From: Escallonia rubra | Taxonomy: Eukaryota; Streptophyta; Magnoliopsida; Escalloniales; Escalloniaceae | Assembly: GCA_033065855.1 (NCBI GenBank) | Contig: JAVXUO010003111.1 | Location: forward strand, 1 to 64,000 | DNA length: 64,000 bases | Reading direction: 5' to 3' | In this document: piece after piece, positions 1-11,739 of the stretch | How the letters are laid out: each line of letters opens with the position of its first letter | Numbering within the stretch: the first letter of the stretch is position 1 | Made by a program: the position numbers and the translations under genes | Notes under the pieces: model-generated | What the model was told of the DNA's origin: nothing | Databases searched by the model: none | The model's input: only the letters and a program-made list of their open reading frames with translations

Positions 1-930
1 TTTGTGATTTTAGAGATAATTACTGAAATTAGGGTCAGACAATGCCCCAAAATTGGGGAAAATATATTTAATAAATAGGGTGAACTAGCACGTTTTTTTA
101 CTAACTGGCCGATTAGTTAACTTTTGTGAATCTGAGATTTATAACTTATTATGACTTATCTCCAGCCATGCAGATTGAAATTGCCAATCTTATCAAATTA
201 TGCGACCTAGAGCACTATAAAAAGGGGTCTTGACCTCCATTTTAAGGGTCAGACTTTAAGTCTATGAGCTTATTCTCTTTAGAGTTCGCACACCATTTTC
301 TCGTGAAGTGACCGTCCAACCTCTCTCGAGAATCTTAGCCATCCAAATCACTCCAAAAACATCACTTCATTTTTTGCATCGTGGATCCAACGTCGAGCGT
401 TCCCGAATCTCAAGGCAAGATGCACTGCGAGGTAATTTATATTAAACTTTCATACGATAGAAATCATATAGATTGTCATCCCTTCTCCATAGTCACATTT
501 CATTTCAAAACAAAAAGTTATTTTCACTTTCATTGCATAGGTCTAAGTCCCGGATTGTAGATTAGGTCCCGTAGGACCAGTGTCGAACTATGGTGTTTTG
601 ATTCTGATTAGTCTAATCGCATAAGTAGGCCACTTGACCCCTGTTGTCGAGTTCAAGTCAAATAACATAAAAATTAATTTAGGTTTGGTTTTGTCATATT
701 TTTACATGCTACGTGTTTTAAGGCCATTAATTACTAGAAATGAAGTAGAGACCGTCCCCAGATGGTTTCAATAGATCAGTCGTCCTTCTTGGACATCTTT
801 GAGTCACTTTTTGATTTTTTTCTTATTTTCCCTTCTTAAATAAGATGGCGACTCCTTAGAATCCTCTTTTTCCGAATTTTTTTTCGAGGCGGTGCGCTAT
901 TGTTCCCATGTTTAAACAGTTTGGTGGTCG
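1..930 (+). mobile_element. Possible LTR remnant (Gypsy-like promoter and leader)
   Basis: No gene is visible. A strong TATA box (TATAAAAA, 216-223) is followed by GGGGTCT and a pyrimidine-rich leader. Near 845 is a stretch reading AAGATGGCGACTCC, a type common around the ends of plant Gypsy-class LTRs. The region near 39.33 kb has a similar layout (TATA box followed by GGGGTCT). This is inferred from style only: no terminal repeats or target duplication were found, and the left end lies outside the window. Confidence 0.3.
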
Positions 931-2156
931 TGGAACTTAATGGTGGTTATGATCCGGTCATGGATGTGGTGAAAGATGGTGCTGAAGTCGATAGTGACTT
1001 TTAATTGGGTGATTGTTTGAGTAGTTAAGGGTTTTTGGTGGAGTGGTGGAAGTGTTGTGTTGTAATTTAATTTGATAAAGGGGTGGAGGTGACAAGTATG
1101 GTGCTTCGGAGGTGGCCAGAGGGGTTCTATTAGAAAAATCCAATTTTAGAAGGAAAAAAAAAGGAGAAAAAATAATGAAGAAGAAACTAGAAAATAAAAG
1201 TTCGCTTACCAAACACACGTCTGCTTTTGTAAAAACTAAAAGAGTGCTTAGTTTTATTTTTTTGAAAACTGAAACCACGATGATTTCCAAGGTTCCCTTA
1301 TTGAAAACAATTCGCAGTAGTGAGGAATCTTTGGGTACCCCGTGTAAATATTTCTATTTTGCATTGGATGTTATATGTGTCGTCCACAATGGATGAACAA
1401 AAACTAGTAGGAGCATGGTTCACGAGACATTATGTTAGTATTTGCGAAGCAGGCAAAATTACAAAATGGGTGGGGTGTGCGTTCATTCTTTTTATTATGT
1501 CTACTTAAGGGCTGCTATCAGTAGAAACAGCTAATTTGTTCGCTTACATCACCTCTTTCATTTTTAAGTTAAGGTGAAAAGTATTATTTGGAATTAATAA
1601 CGAAACAGCGTATGGTGAGAGAATCCATCTGCACCTAAACAAAGTCATTGCAGAAGTGCTAAGGATTTTCTATCTGCATACTAGATCCTAGTTATGTAAT
1701 GCGATTACAGGTTACAGAGCGTAATGTGTACACAATGCACATCACTAAACAACCATAGCTAATACTAGATATTCTTACAAGTTACAATATCACGGAAGGG
1801 GCTCAATGGCATCATTGCTACGTATACCCATTTGCGCTGCCGTCGACACCAAATCGTTCGTTTTCATTTAATTCGGGTGTGAAATCAAGAGTGCATGCGC
1901 GATACAAAAATCTTGCTTTAGAAAAGCGTTACCTCCATTTTCCGAAAACCTAGCCAAGGTTAAAGTTTGGATACTTTGAGAACACATTAATTTGAAGACT
2001 GACCACACTTAAAATTTGTCGTGATACATCATAAATTAGCAACAAAGTTTTATAGAAGGTGAAAGTATTACAAAGATTACTAAGTTGCATGTGCAGCATA
2101 CATGAAGATTGAGAAAAATAGTAGTAAAATAATCGTAAAACTTGACACCCAGCGCC
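931..2156. other. Intergenic, upstream of the methyltransferase gene
   Basis: About 1.2 kb of AT-rich sequence with no open frame that resembles a protein. The last few hundred bases must hold the promoter of the methyltransferase gene that starts at 2242. I did not recognise any transposon ends here. Confidence 0.5.
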
Positions 2157-2163
2157 TATAAAG
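2157..2163 (+). promoter_or_regulatory. TATA box of the SABATH gene
   Basis: TATAAAG lies 79 bases upstream of the start codon. That spacing would place transcription start near 2190 and give a leader of about 50 bases, which is normal for a plant gene. It is inferred from the motif and spacing only. Confidence 0.55.
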
Positions 2164-2241
2164 CCAATTCAAGCATGCACCAAGTTGCTATCTCCCACTG
2201 AAGTAAACCACAAAAGAGAGACAACACAAGACTAGGAAGAC

Positions 2242-4784
2242 ATGGCCCCAACAACGGAAACTCAGGAAGCATATCCCATGAAGGGTGGAGATGGCCTAAC
2301 TAGCTATTCTCAAAATTCTACCTATCAGGTAAGCATAGAGGCTCAATCTTTTATGTTCTTTCTCTTGTATAATCTAAAACTCCAAACATTGACCACCTAC
2401 AAAGTTTTGTACTTTTAGGGACAACGCTAATGTACGAACAAGCAAAAAGAGCGTAATTTAGTTATTACCAAGTGTATACTTCGCTCACCATGCATGGTTG
2501 GGGATCTTGTTTTGTGACCGTGACCCATCACAATAGGCAACAGAATACTGGTTTTAGCAACAAGATCGTCCTTGCATATTCATAAGGATGCAAACAGTTT
2601 GGCCATAAGGCATCACAAGGGCCACGAAATTGAGACGTATTGCTAAATAATGTTGGGGCCACTTCAAATAACAGTCTTACTTGAAATGTGGCCGGATTTA
2701 ATGAAATGTTATAGTTCTAGTCTTTTTGATGTTCGATCTGCTGCCTTTTCTGCCCATGTTTCCTTATTGGAAATATCTTTAGAAACATTTGTTGTTGCCG
2801 ATACTCAGATAGTATCCACATCTATTTTCCATCTAGTTTTGCACTGGAGAGGATCCAACATAACATTAACGCGTTTTCTTTTGTTGGCGATAGAGAGGAG
2901 TAATAGACGCTGCAAAAGATGTAATCGTTCGAGCAGTAGAAGAGAAGCTCGATCTCACCAACCCTAATATCAATTCTTGCACCTCATTTCGCATCGCGGA
3001 CTACGGCTGTTCGACAGGACCCAACACATTCTTCGGCATGCAAAACGTCGTGGATGCCGTGGAGCTCAAGTACCATTCCATTCAACAATCCCCTCCAGAG
3101 TTCCAAGTTTTCTTCAACGATCACGTGGACAACGATTTCAACATTCTCTTCAAGTCCATCCCTCCCTCCGGCCAATACTTTGCTGCGGGAGTGCCAGGTT
3201 CTTTCTACCAACGCGTACTTCCCAAGGCCAGCGTCCACTTTGCGCATTGCTCTTACGCACTCCACTGGCTCTCAAAGGTTCCCAAAGAAATTCAAGATAA
3301 AACTTCTCCTGCATGGAACAAAGGTAAAATTCACTACACAGGTGTAGAAAAACATGTTACGAAGGCATATTTTGTTCAGTTTCAGAAGGACATGGATATT
3401 TTCCTCAAATCAAGAGCTGAAGAACTTGTCGGGGGAGGGTTAATGGTGCTGTTGTTGCCTGGTCTTCCCAAAGGAGAGACCCTTTTCTCTAAGACTGGTG
3501 CTGGTATGCTGCACGCGCTCTTGGGTGCTAGCCTCATGGACTTGGCCAAGAAGGTATGTACCGACAAAAACCGATTCCCTATCAAAACCGTGTGCATCAT
3601 TCAAAAAGAACCTTGTGTGGCCTATTATTGATCTCAATAACAGATCCACCAACTAATATCAAGTCACACATTCAAGAAAATGCTATTCCCTTTCTCGGAC
3701 GAGATGAGATCATTGTTCTTGTGTCCAATCCTAATGCTATAGAACTAACCTCTTTGACGTCAGAGAAAGATATGTTAGTGCAGTTGTACAACTATGTACA
3801 AAATTTCTTGCTCTGAGGCTAGAAAAATAACCCTGACAATTTTCCTGCCCCTTTTCTTACGTCATGAGATTCTTGAAAATGAATTCCTACTTTTTTCGTT
3901 AAATGACTACTTCTTAACTGTTTGGCGGAGTCTTATTTCCTAGCCTGATACATTGAGTCGAGCTATTTGTTTTAGGAAAGTTATTTCATTTTCAGGGTAC
4001 ATCACAGCCTTTGGAGAAATTAGAATATGGTTAGTTGGTGGGTACAAAACAGTAGTACGTTTTTCGAATCTTTGATAATAAGCAGTTTCTATGCTTCTGC
4101 AAGAATTATAGTTCATGCATACTGACACAGTTGTTTCATGAGTCACCACTTGACTGACTTGCTACTTCTGTTTTATGTTGTTTATAACCTTATTTGTCAT
4201 AGCAATGATTGGAAGAAGTCTAGGAGATTATGGTTTAATATTTCTTCAAGGGCTATTCACATAGATCGATCTATTATTCTAGTGTCATAGTTGTAGTAAT
4301 CCAACTACCAAACATTATTATTTGCTTTTAACAGTAAATTATACTGCATGCTCTACACAGATCCGCGTTTTGATCTTTCCAATTACAATAAAATATCAGA
4401 ATATCACTGAGAATTGGGATTAATTGAGTCATCTTGTTGCAGGGTGCCATAAATGAAGATAAAGTTGACTCCTTCAACTTGCCTCAATACCATCCATCCG
4501 TAGAGGATTTGGAGATGGTGATAGAGATGAACAATTGTTTCAGCATAGAGAGCTTTGGCACGTTGGACCATCCGATGAGGCACTTGCCATTTGATGTCAA
4601 GAGGACCTCCGCCCAAGTAAGAGCAATCATGGAGGCAATAGTAACGGATCACTTTGGAAGCGAAATCTTGGATCAACTGTTCGAAATCTACACCAAGAAA
4701 CTGACGGAGAATTATCTCGTCTTTGAGAAGGAAATCCGTAAAGATTGTGACATGTTCCTCGTTCTAAAGCGCAAGAGTAACTGA
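2242..4784 (+). CDS. LAMT-like: Loganic acid O-methyltransferase-like SABATH enzyme, three exons
   Basis: SAM-dependent carboxyl methyltransferase of the plant SABATH family, 362 residues, cytosolic by family. The exons are 2242-2328, 2894-3553 and 4443-4784, all joined in phase 0 with GT-AG introns. The N-terminal MKGGDG (13-18) and SYSQNSTYQ (21-29) are typical. The SAM-binding motif IADYGCSTGPNTF is at 63-75, FNDHVDNDFN at 103-112, GVPGSFYQRVLP at 128-139 and SYALHW at 149-154. Compared from memory with Catharanthus LAMT (371 residues), the substrate-pocket residues Gln38, His162, Trp163, Ala241, His245, Gln273 and Gln316 map at a constant offset of nine to Q29, H153, W154, A232, H236, Q264 and Q307. 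In iridoid plants LAMT makes loganin from loganic acid. Another small carboxylic acid remains possible, because SABATH relatives differ in substrate. No break is seen and length is normal for the family (about 355-385). The exon structure follows the usual SABATH plan. Confidence 0.85.
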
Positions 4785-4877
4785 TTGCATGTAAAATAAG
4801 AATCTGATCATGCCTCGTCCTTTGTATTCTCTACTTTGAATAAGGGTTATTTGTTTTCTTCACTACTTAATACTTGG

Positions 4878-4883
4878 AATAAA
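4878..4883 (+). terminator. Poly(A) signal of the SABATH gene
   Basis: AATAAA lies 94 bases after the stop codon and is the best match in the 3' flank. Plant signals are loose, so other A-rich sites nearby could also serve. Confidence 0.45.
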
Positions 4884-6127
4884 CAAGCTTTCGTGGTTTG
4901 TCCGACTCGTTTAGTTGGATGAATCTTTTTTGGCTGTATATTGACAATGTAATCGTTCTAAATGATCTCAGAAAGAGCCTACAAAATAACTGATGATGTC
5001 TACAACAAATAAATGGATGAATAGAGAAGTGCTTTTGCAGACATTATTCAGCCTATGGGTACAGTTAACTTCAATAAACAAACTAATATTATCTACAATT
5101 ACATTAAAATTGAAGCATTGAAAAGAGAAGTCTACCTTCAAAGTATGGACACGATCTAAACACCCCACAATTTGGGAATCTTTTGTCAAAGGACTACAAG
5201 CAAGACTGTTTCTAGTTCCTAGATTAAGCTGTTTATTACGTAAGGTAAATGGTGTCTATGAATAGGAAATTCAGATGGTTTGGTATCAGTCCTGAAGAGA
5301 GTGCAAAATGCATATTCTTTACTTGCTTTCGCAATAGGTCTTGCCATAACTATAGTCTTGGTCTTTCCAGGCGTTGTTTCGAAAATTTGACTATCAAATC
5401 AGATGACACATTCTAAATCATGCATTTAATGAAAACAGTAATGGATCCATTGGTTTAAACAGCTCTGTTACATCGTTTGAGAACCAGAATTTCAAAACTT
5501 TTTGGGAAGACTAACATTACGCTGGGTTAATATTTGAGGTACTCGGATTTAACTAGTAGCTTTAGAGAATTATTATATTTGATAGAATGCAAAGTGTTTA
5601 AAGTAAATTAGTCTTGTAGGCATTTCTTGTTTGTCGAGTATTATTAGGGTGTTTACCTTAAAATTTTAACCAACAGCGGAACACGGGCCTTATTTGAGAG
5701 GGGCCAAAGTCAATTTTTCTTTGTTTTTTTTTTTTTTTTTAACAAATCTAGATTCTCACTTTTTTTCCCCCTCAATTTATTCCATTTTTTCGCCAAGTAA
5801 TCAGACGTGCCAAGAAGCATCTTTTAGCAACCAAAATGTCTAAATTTAGAATAAACGTGTGAAACTAGGCACCCTTTGTTATCAAGTAGAGAAAGTATGT
5901 AGAGCATGTTAATAATAAATGGTTATGGCATATAATAGAACAAAAAACATAAAAATCTGTATCTAATAATTGTGTTTTATAATTTCCGTATTTTAGTTTA
6001 GATAAATAGTATGGAATCGGTCACAAAAAATAATAACTTCTGTAATGCTTGAGAACTATAAGACAATTGGGAAAGATTGCAATAATGGAATGGACAACCA
6101 ACCCAATCACAAAAATGACTGTACACT
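4884..6127. other. Intergenic, no gene seen
   Basis: AT-rich sequence with no credible coding frame. A long T run lies near 5724-5740, which could be an old retroposon tail or a simple repeat. Nothing else is recognisable before the hAT-type element starts. Confidence 0.5.
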
Positions 6128-7475
6128 TAGAGATGTCAAAAGGGCCGGGCGGCCCACGGGCGGCCCGACCCGACCCGTTTTTGGCCAAGGCTGGCCCGGC
6201 TCGGAAGTGAACAGTAGAGGCCCAAAAATAAAGGGGCTTGGACCTGGGCTTGGACCAGGCCGAGGTTTCATCCAAAAAAGCCCGGCCCGGCCCGAATCTA
6301 GCCTGAAATTGACCATGACGCGGTTCCAAGTTCCTCCACGAGTGCACCGCTTACCAAAGTTCCGTCGACCTCAGCCTCGACGCCATCGTCTCCCGCAGCG
6401 CCGACCTCGACCGCCACCTCGTCAAGTCCGACTCTGACCTCGTCCTGTCCAACGTCGAATCCACCTCCGATCTCGCCGACCGCGTTAGCCTTAAGGTCCG
6501 CGAGCTCGACCTCGCCCAGTCGCGCGTCTCCCACACCCTCCTCCGCATCGACGCCATCGTCGAGCGCACCGCCTGCATCGACGGTGTCAAAAAAGCCCTG
6601 GCCTCCGAAGACTTCGAATCCACCGCCACGTTCGTCCAGACGTTCTTCCAAATCGACTATCTCTTTTCCTCTTCACTCTTCGGCCTTTCTTTACCTCACC
6701 CATCGGCCACCACCATCACACCTACAGCCACCATAACTTTACCAGCGGCCACCCTCCATAATCATCCCTTCAACCAGCCACTACTGCTCCGACCAACCAT
6801 CACCGTACCCAATGCCAAACGCCACCATACCCACACAATCAATTTACAACCAATCCCCACCATGGACATATCTGATAAAAGAAAAAGAAGGAATTGCATA
6901 TAGATCTCTTGACGTCTTTGGTGTGGTGATGACGATGCTCACGAGGTGGTGATGGCGGTGCTAACCAATGACAGCAGCGGCGGAGGCGACGATGCTCACG
7001 AGGTGGTGACGGCGGTGCTAGATGTGGGCATCGACGCCGTGTTGTCCTTTAAGCGGCGGCGGCCGGCAGTGAAGGCTTCTGCCGTCAGATCCCACCGCCA
7101 CCATCGCCTACCATCAACCTCAGCCCTGTGACCATCTACCTCGGCCATGTAACCGTATCGCTCAAGAGCTAAAGGCGCCTCCTCGGATGAAGCCAGTTTC
7201 ACAAAACAGGGGAGAACAGGGGGAAAGGCGAGAGAGAAATGTTAAGAATGGGAAGAACAAGAGAGAATGGGCTGGAGAAGAACAAATCCAGCTAGCTGCC
7301 AAGAAAAAAAATAGGCCCGGGCCCGGCCCTAAAGTTAGGACCTAGTGTTTGGGCCTGGACAGGGCCTCCATTTCCTAGCTTTAGGCCCGGCCCGAAGCCC
7401 TAAATGGCCTCGCCCGTTTTTTGGCCCTCTGGGCCCGGGCTGGGCCGACCCAAGCCCGGCCTTTTGACACCCCTA
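6128..7475. mobile_element. Non-autonomous hAT-type element carrying a host gene fragment
   Basis: The ends are inverted repeats: TAGAGATGTCAAAAGGGCC at the left, and TAGGGGTGTCAAAAGGCC read inward from the right. An exact 8-bp duplication TGTACACT (6120-6127 and 7476-7483) flanks it. TAGGG-type ends with 8-bp duplications are usual for plant hAT elements. It carries no transposase. Both terminal regions are rich in GGCCCGGGC-like words, and the middle is GC-rich. It holds a COG4-like gene fragment. Clear ends and an exact duplication suggest a fairly recent insertion. Confidence 0.8.
6315..6657 (+). pseudogene. COG4 (Golgi tethering complex) fragment captured by the hAT element
   Basis: From 6325 the frame stays open for 111 codons and reads like the N-terminal coiled-coil region of COG4, a subunit of the conserved oligomeric Golgi complex. 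Diagnostic words are FLHECTAYQSSVDLSLDAI, SDLADRVSLKVRELDLAQSR and IDAIVERTACIDGVKKAL, then FVQTFFQID. Just upstream, MTR (6315-6323) matches the parent protein in another frame, so a small indel separates them. Similarity ends after QID, where the parent would continue, so this is one piece and not a gene. Codons are unusually rich in third-position C (GAC, CTC, GTC, GCC), unlike the two intact genes. A silent fragment is most likely. Confidence 0.75.
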
Positions 7476-7586
7476 TGTACACTTAAAGGCCCATCGTTAC
7501 ACGCTTTAGATTTGATGCTTTTTATCCAAAAGCTTTGAAGGCCCAAGAATAACAAGAGAACAAAAACCGATTTATGGTTAAAACTC

Positions 7587-7852
7587 TTTTTTTTTGGTAG
7601 AATGAAGAACTAATATTACTCAAGAAGAAGAAAGTACACCAATGTTCCCATCTTCTTCCAGATTAAACAAAAGTCTGGAAGAAGCTGGAACAAAGTCAAA
7701 AGACTTGAGAAAGAAAGACTTGGCTGCTAGATTATGGACAATACAATTAACATTCATGGGGATAGATACAACATCCCAACATAAAAAGTATTTAATGTAT
7801 TTCCTAGCTTCAAAAATTGCTGATCTAATAAGCCAATTTGGAATAGACTGAT
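7587..7852 (-). mobile_element. 3' end of a LINE (RNase H tail and poly(A))
   Basis: The minus-strand frame reads NWLIRSAIFEARKYIKYF and SIPMNVNCIVHNLAAKSF, which fits the C-terminal end of the RNase H domain in plant L1-type LINEs (the VHWVPR..N..AH.LA class). A T run at 7587-7595 on the plus strand is the poly(A) tail. The frame continues exactly from the LINE segment that begins at 11740. The two pieces are therefore one element separated by the insertion between them. Confidence 0.75.
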
Positions 7853-10800
7853 TGTCACGACCCGAACCCACGGGCAGGCCCGCGAGCTAGGCACGTGACC
7901 GGCCGCAGACCCAATAGACTCCAACTTAGGGCTCTGCCAGGCCTTACTCACTAAAACCTGTACATAATTCTAAAATCATGCTTAAAATTTCTCAATAAAT
8001 CTCTAATGAAATTCTTTGTTTAACAAATAACATAGATCATTTTAAATCCGATGGACATCTAAGCTCCAAAAAATCTTAAATTACAACTTTAGTACTAGCA
8101 TACCACCTAAAGACTTATTAAATAATTTAAGAGGACTACGACTCCTCTAGCAGTCGGCTACTGTAATTCCTCGTGGCCTTCATCAGTGCCGGTTCCATCT
8201 AGATCATCGCCTGAAAAATATTTAAAAGAATGAGCTTGGGGCCCAGTAAGTACACAAACCATATCCCTAAAATAGATTTTGGGATTCATAAAAACATGCC
8301 ACATGCCACGGTTTTCTTCAATTTAAAACTGATAAACATTTTCACAAGAGATACTATACATATATAGACTTTTTGAAAGCAATTCATCCAAGATTCTCAG
8401 AAACGAAGTATGACATCAAGTAGGCTTATTAACAACTATCACAGTTCATCATAACATGGGTATGTTGCGGTCAGCGTACATTCCCCCCTGACTAGGGCCC
8501 ACAATCCCTACTCCACCTGGGATGAACATTATTTGGTCAGGGTATGCGCCCCCCTGACTAGGGCACACAATCCCTCCTTCATCCGGGATACATATGTGGA
8601 CGCAATGGCGCACCACGAGCAACAGTACTGTGCGTCAACGTATCGTCCCGTTGACCAGGACCCAACAATCCAACTTTCCCCCGTGGATATGGGGCGCAAC
8701 AACCAAGGCAGAAATACCGTCTCATTCAACATAAGCCAACTTTAAAACACTACTCATATAAAACATTCCATGGCATTTTTGATGCATTTTCTCATCAAAC
8801 AATTTACACAAAAGCAGTAGCATGTAAAAGGCTTTAAAACTTCTAATTGGAACAATTCATTTATACATATAGATAAACGGAAAATAGGGTATATGGAGGA
8901 ATATGGCAGGAGTACTTACCTGGATAGTTACGCAATGCTACCAAACCTCGATCAATATTCTCTGAATAAACCTAGATTGGCAATTCATTTATTAGAATAC
9001 AATCTATTCTACATTACTATAAACCTAATATCAATTACCCACCACATGCTCACTTCTAACTCCGAAATCGCTCAACTCAAAGCGTGCCTCGCACGCGGCC
9101 AACTTACCCGAAAATCCCGTACACTCCTTAATGTGTAATGACACTCTAAAATTTATAATGATTTACACTAAAACACTTTTCTGGCTTAAATCATTAATAA
9201 AAGTCATTATATGAATTTTCTGAATTAAAATAATTTCTTTAAATGCAATAAAAACCCATGGATTGCCAAAATTGCTTCTAGCTGAAAATAAAGTCCCATA
9301 ATTTTTGTAACAAATTTAAAATATGTATAAAAATCATATGAATTTAAATCAGAAATTAAAAAGCATTAAAACTATTTTTCAAATATTCATTTTGCTAAAA
9401 ATAATGCGATACGGAAACCATAGCAATTCAATCCCAAAAATCATCAAACTTTTACTGAGTCTTACGTATACTATATAAACACTACTCTAATTTTCCCCAG
9501 AGCATTTTCAGGGTTTAAAGGCTCCAAAATAATTTTACAAATCTGAAATTATAGAAAATACATGTGATTTCAGAAAAATATGAAAATTTGCAGGAAATTC
9601 CAATATAATCTAACGTATTATACTAGAAAAATTTATGCAATTGAGATCACTGTACGCTATCTCATGGATGCATCGTAATTAATGCTAATCCGATAACCAC
9701 TAATTGCATATTCAAAACTCACTTCCTTTCTTCTCCCTCACACCTCTGTCCAAACCCAGAAGTTACTGTTCACGCAGCTTCATTTTCACCTCCTTCTCCT
9801 TCCTCTGTAACACTCCATAAGACATCACTTCACCCTTACTACTCACACTCCTGCAAATTCAAATAGCCTTGTCTAAACATTTATGCACTACACTTATACA
9901 TGTATATATGTTAACATATCCATTTCTTCCTCACACCCACTGCCATGGCAGTGGGTCTTCCCCTTCACCATCCTTTTACGCTGCCTAACAGTGCATTCCA
10001 TTGCACACACTTGCACTTCGTCACTCACTTTATATAAACAACCACACACTCACTCACAATACACACACACACACGCTCATACGTATGCTCACACAATGCA
10101 TATCTCTTGCCTTCATTTTCCAGTGAGTCTTTCCCAAGCTACTGCCGTGACTCATTCTTTTCTCAAATCATTCATGGGCACAGCAGCCTACACCTGCTAT
10201 CCCTTTCCTTCACCTTTCTTTTTCCTTTCCTTAAACCCATTTCACACACACCACATGCATACAGCTATGGCAGCCTCTTAACTGTTGCTTCCCTTTTCCT
10301 TCGCCCCTTTCAAGCGCACAGCACACCCCATCTTTGCACACTGCACCCTCGCCTTTCCCCTCTCACCCGCGCTCACACAACCATTCACACACATCACTCC
10401 TCACGGCTGCCCTACGGCAGCCCTTCCTTGTCCACTCTCTCCCTCATTTGTACTCACGGTCATGCACATACTATCACACTACGACTGCCCCATGGCAGCC
10501 CTTCCCATCCCCCTTTTCTCTCCACACTTCAGCCATCCTTAACGCGCCATTACACCGGCCACAACGCCACGCCAACAGTCCCTTACCCGGCAGTCCTCAC
10601 GACACCCGTTTCTCGTTTTCACCTTGCGCAAACCCAAAATCACAGCAGCTGTAGCAGCCCCTTTTCTTGTTGTTTTCCCCCTTCTTTTGCACCCCGTTAC
10701 TGCATACAAACACCCCTACGCACTGCCGAACCAGCTTTCACATGGCTGTCCTCTTTTTTCCATGCCGTTTCCCGCACTTCGTCAACAACACAGCCCCATC

Positions 10801-11739
10801 ACGCACAGGGCCATGTGCTGCTACTCGTCCCCTTCTTCTTCACACATAAACGCACTGCACAATAAATCTCACCGTGATGGCAGCCCCACTACATAGCCAA
10901 AAATACCTATATATCCTGTCGAATACATACGCATTACACTCAGGAAAAAAAACATAGCAATCAAACACCCACGAATCCCCTTTCAAAATAGCATAACAAC
11001 CCATTTAAATTATTCATTTTGATGGCTAAAAGGGCAAGGGATCATACCTGGGATTTTCAGCCCTAAAGCTCCCCTTCTCTCTCTCCTTTCTTCCTGAATT
11101 TTCACGTAAAATGGTTGGCAGCCTCTCTTCTTTCTCCTGCTATCTCCTTCTATCAGGAACCGATTGAGTCTTACGGCTAGAAGGGTGGCTGCCCATACTT
11201 GTGTCTTATACGGAGTATATAAGTTTGTGAGATGAAACCCTAGTTAGAATTGTAAAGAAACCCTATAAACCCATTTGTTGCTAAAACTTCTAACCCAACT
11301 TATTATTACGAAAAATGGTCCAAACAATAAAATACTTACGGCGAACCATATGTTAGCAAATTTATTAAAGACTGTTACGCTAACCCGCTTCACTACTTGT
11401 CGCTAAAAAAAATGTCATAAGTTATTAATTCGCTAATTGCTACTAATACATCAATCAGTGTTGTTCATAATTGTTATCATAACTTATATTTTATGATGTT
11501 AAATTTGTTGCTAAAGGTTTCTATAGAAAATACCAGTTAACGCTAATCCTTGCCAACGACATTAATCAATATCAATAATATCTGTTACCGTTAAATTTTT
11601 CTTATGATTCTAAAATTGTCGTAAAGATCACCATTATAATGCTCCCCAAATTCGTCGCTAAAAACTCAAAAGAACATCACTCTTAGAAATTGTTGCTAAA
11701 GTAATAATAACCGGTTAAGCCAAGGTTCGGGGTATTACA
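7853..11739. mobile_element. Very long LTR-type insertion (solo-LTR-like) inside a LINE
   Basis: Starts TGTCACGACCCGAACC and ends GGTTCGGGGTATTACA, so it has TG...CA ends that are also imperfect inverted repeats. An exact 5-bp duplication CTGAT flanks it (7848-7852 and 11740-11744). No internal pair of direct terminal repeats was found, so a solo LTR of a Gypsy-class element with very long LTRs fits best. Inside, 8450-8700 has repeated words such as CCCCCTGACTAGGGC, and 9700-10900 is a C-rich stretch full of CACACA and CCATGGCAG words. No protein domain is seen. It is younger than the LINE it interrupts. Confidence 0.7.

Noticed and set aside
3556-3816. An 86-codon open frame in intron 2 of the SABATH gene as an extra exon
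   Set aside because: It is not needed for family length, has no SABATH similarity, and the joins at 3553 and 4443 already give a seamless protein.
2242-4784. Caffeine synthase or salicylate methyltransferase as the identity of the SABATH gene
   Set aside because: The sequence follows the LAMT pattern much more closely, including the His236 helix (GAGMLHALLG) and NLPQYHPSVEDLE. A different substrate cannot be excluded, but these names fit worse.
10107-10865. A 252-codon open frame on plus
   Set aside because: It is low-complexity (Ser, Pro, His, Thr) text from a CACACA- and CCTTTTCC-rich stretch inside an LTR-type insert, and neighbouring frames are open as well. No protein character.
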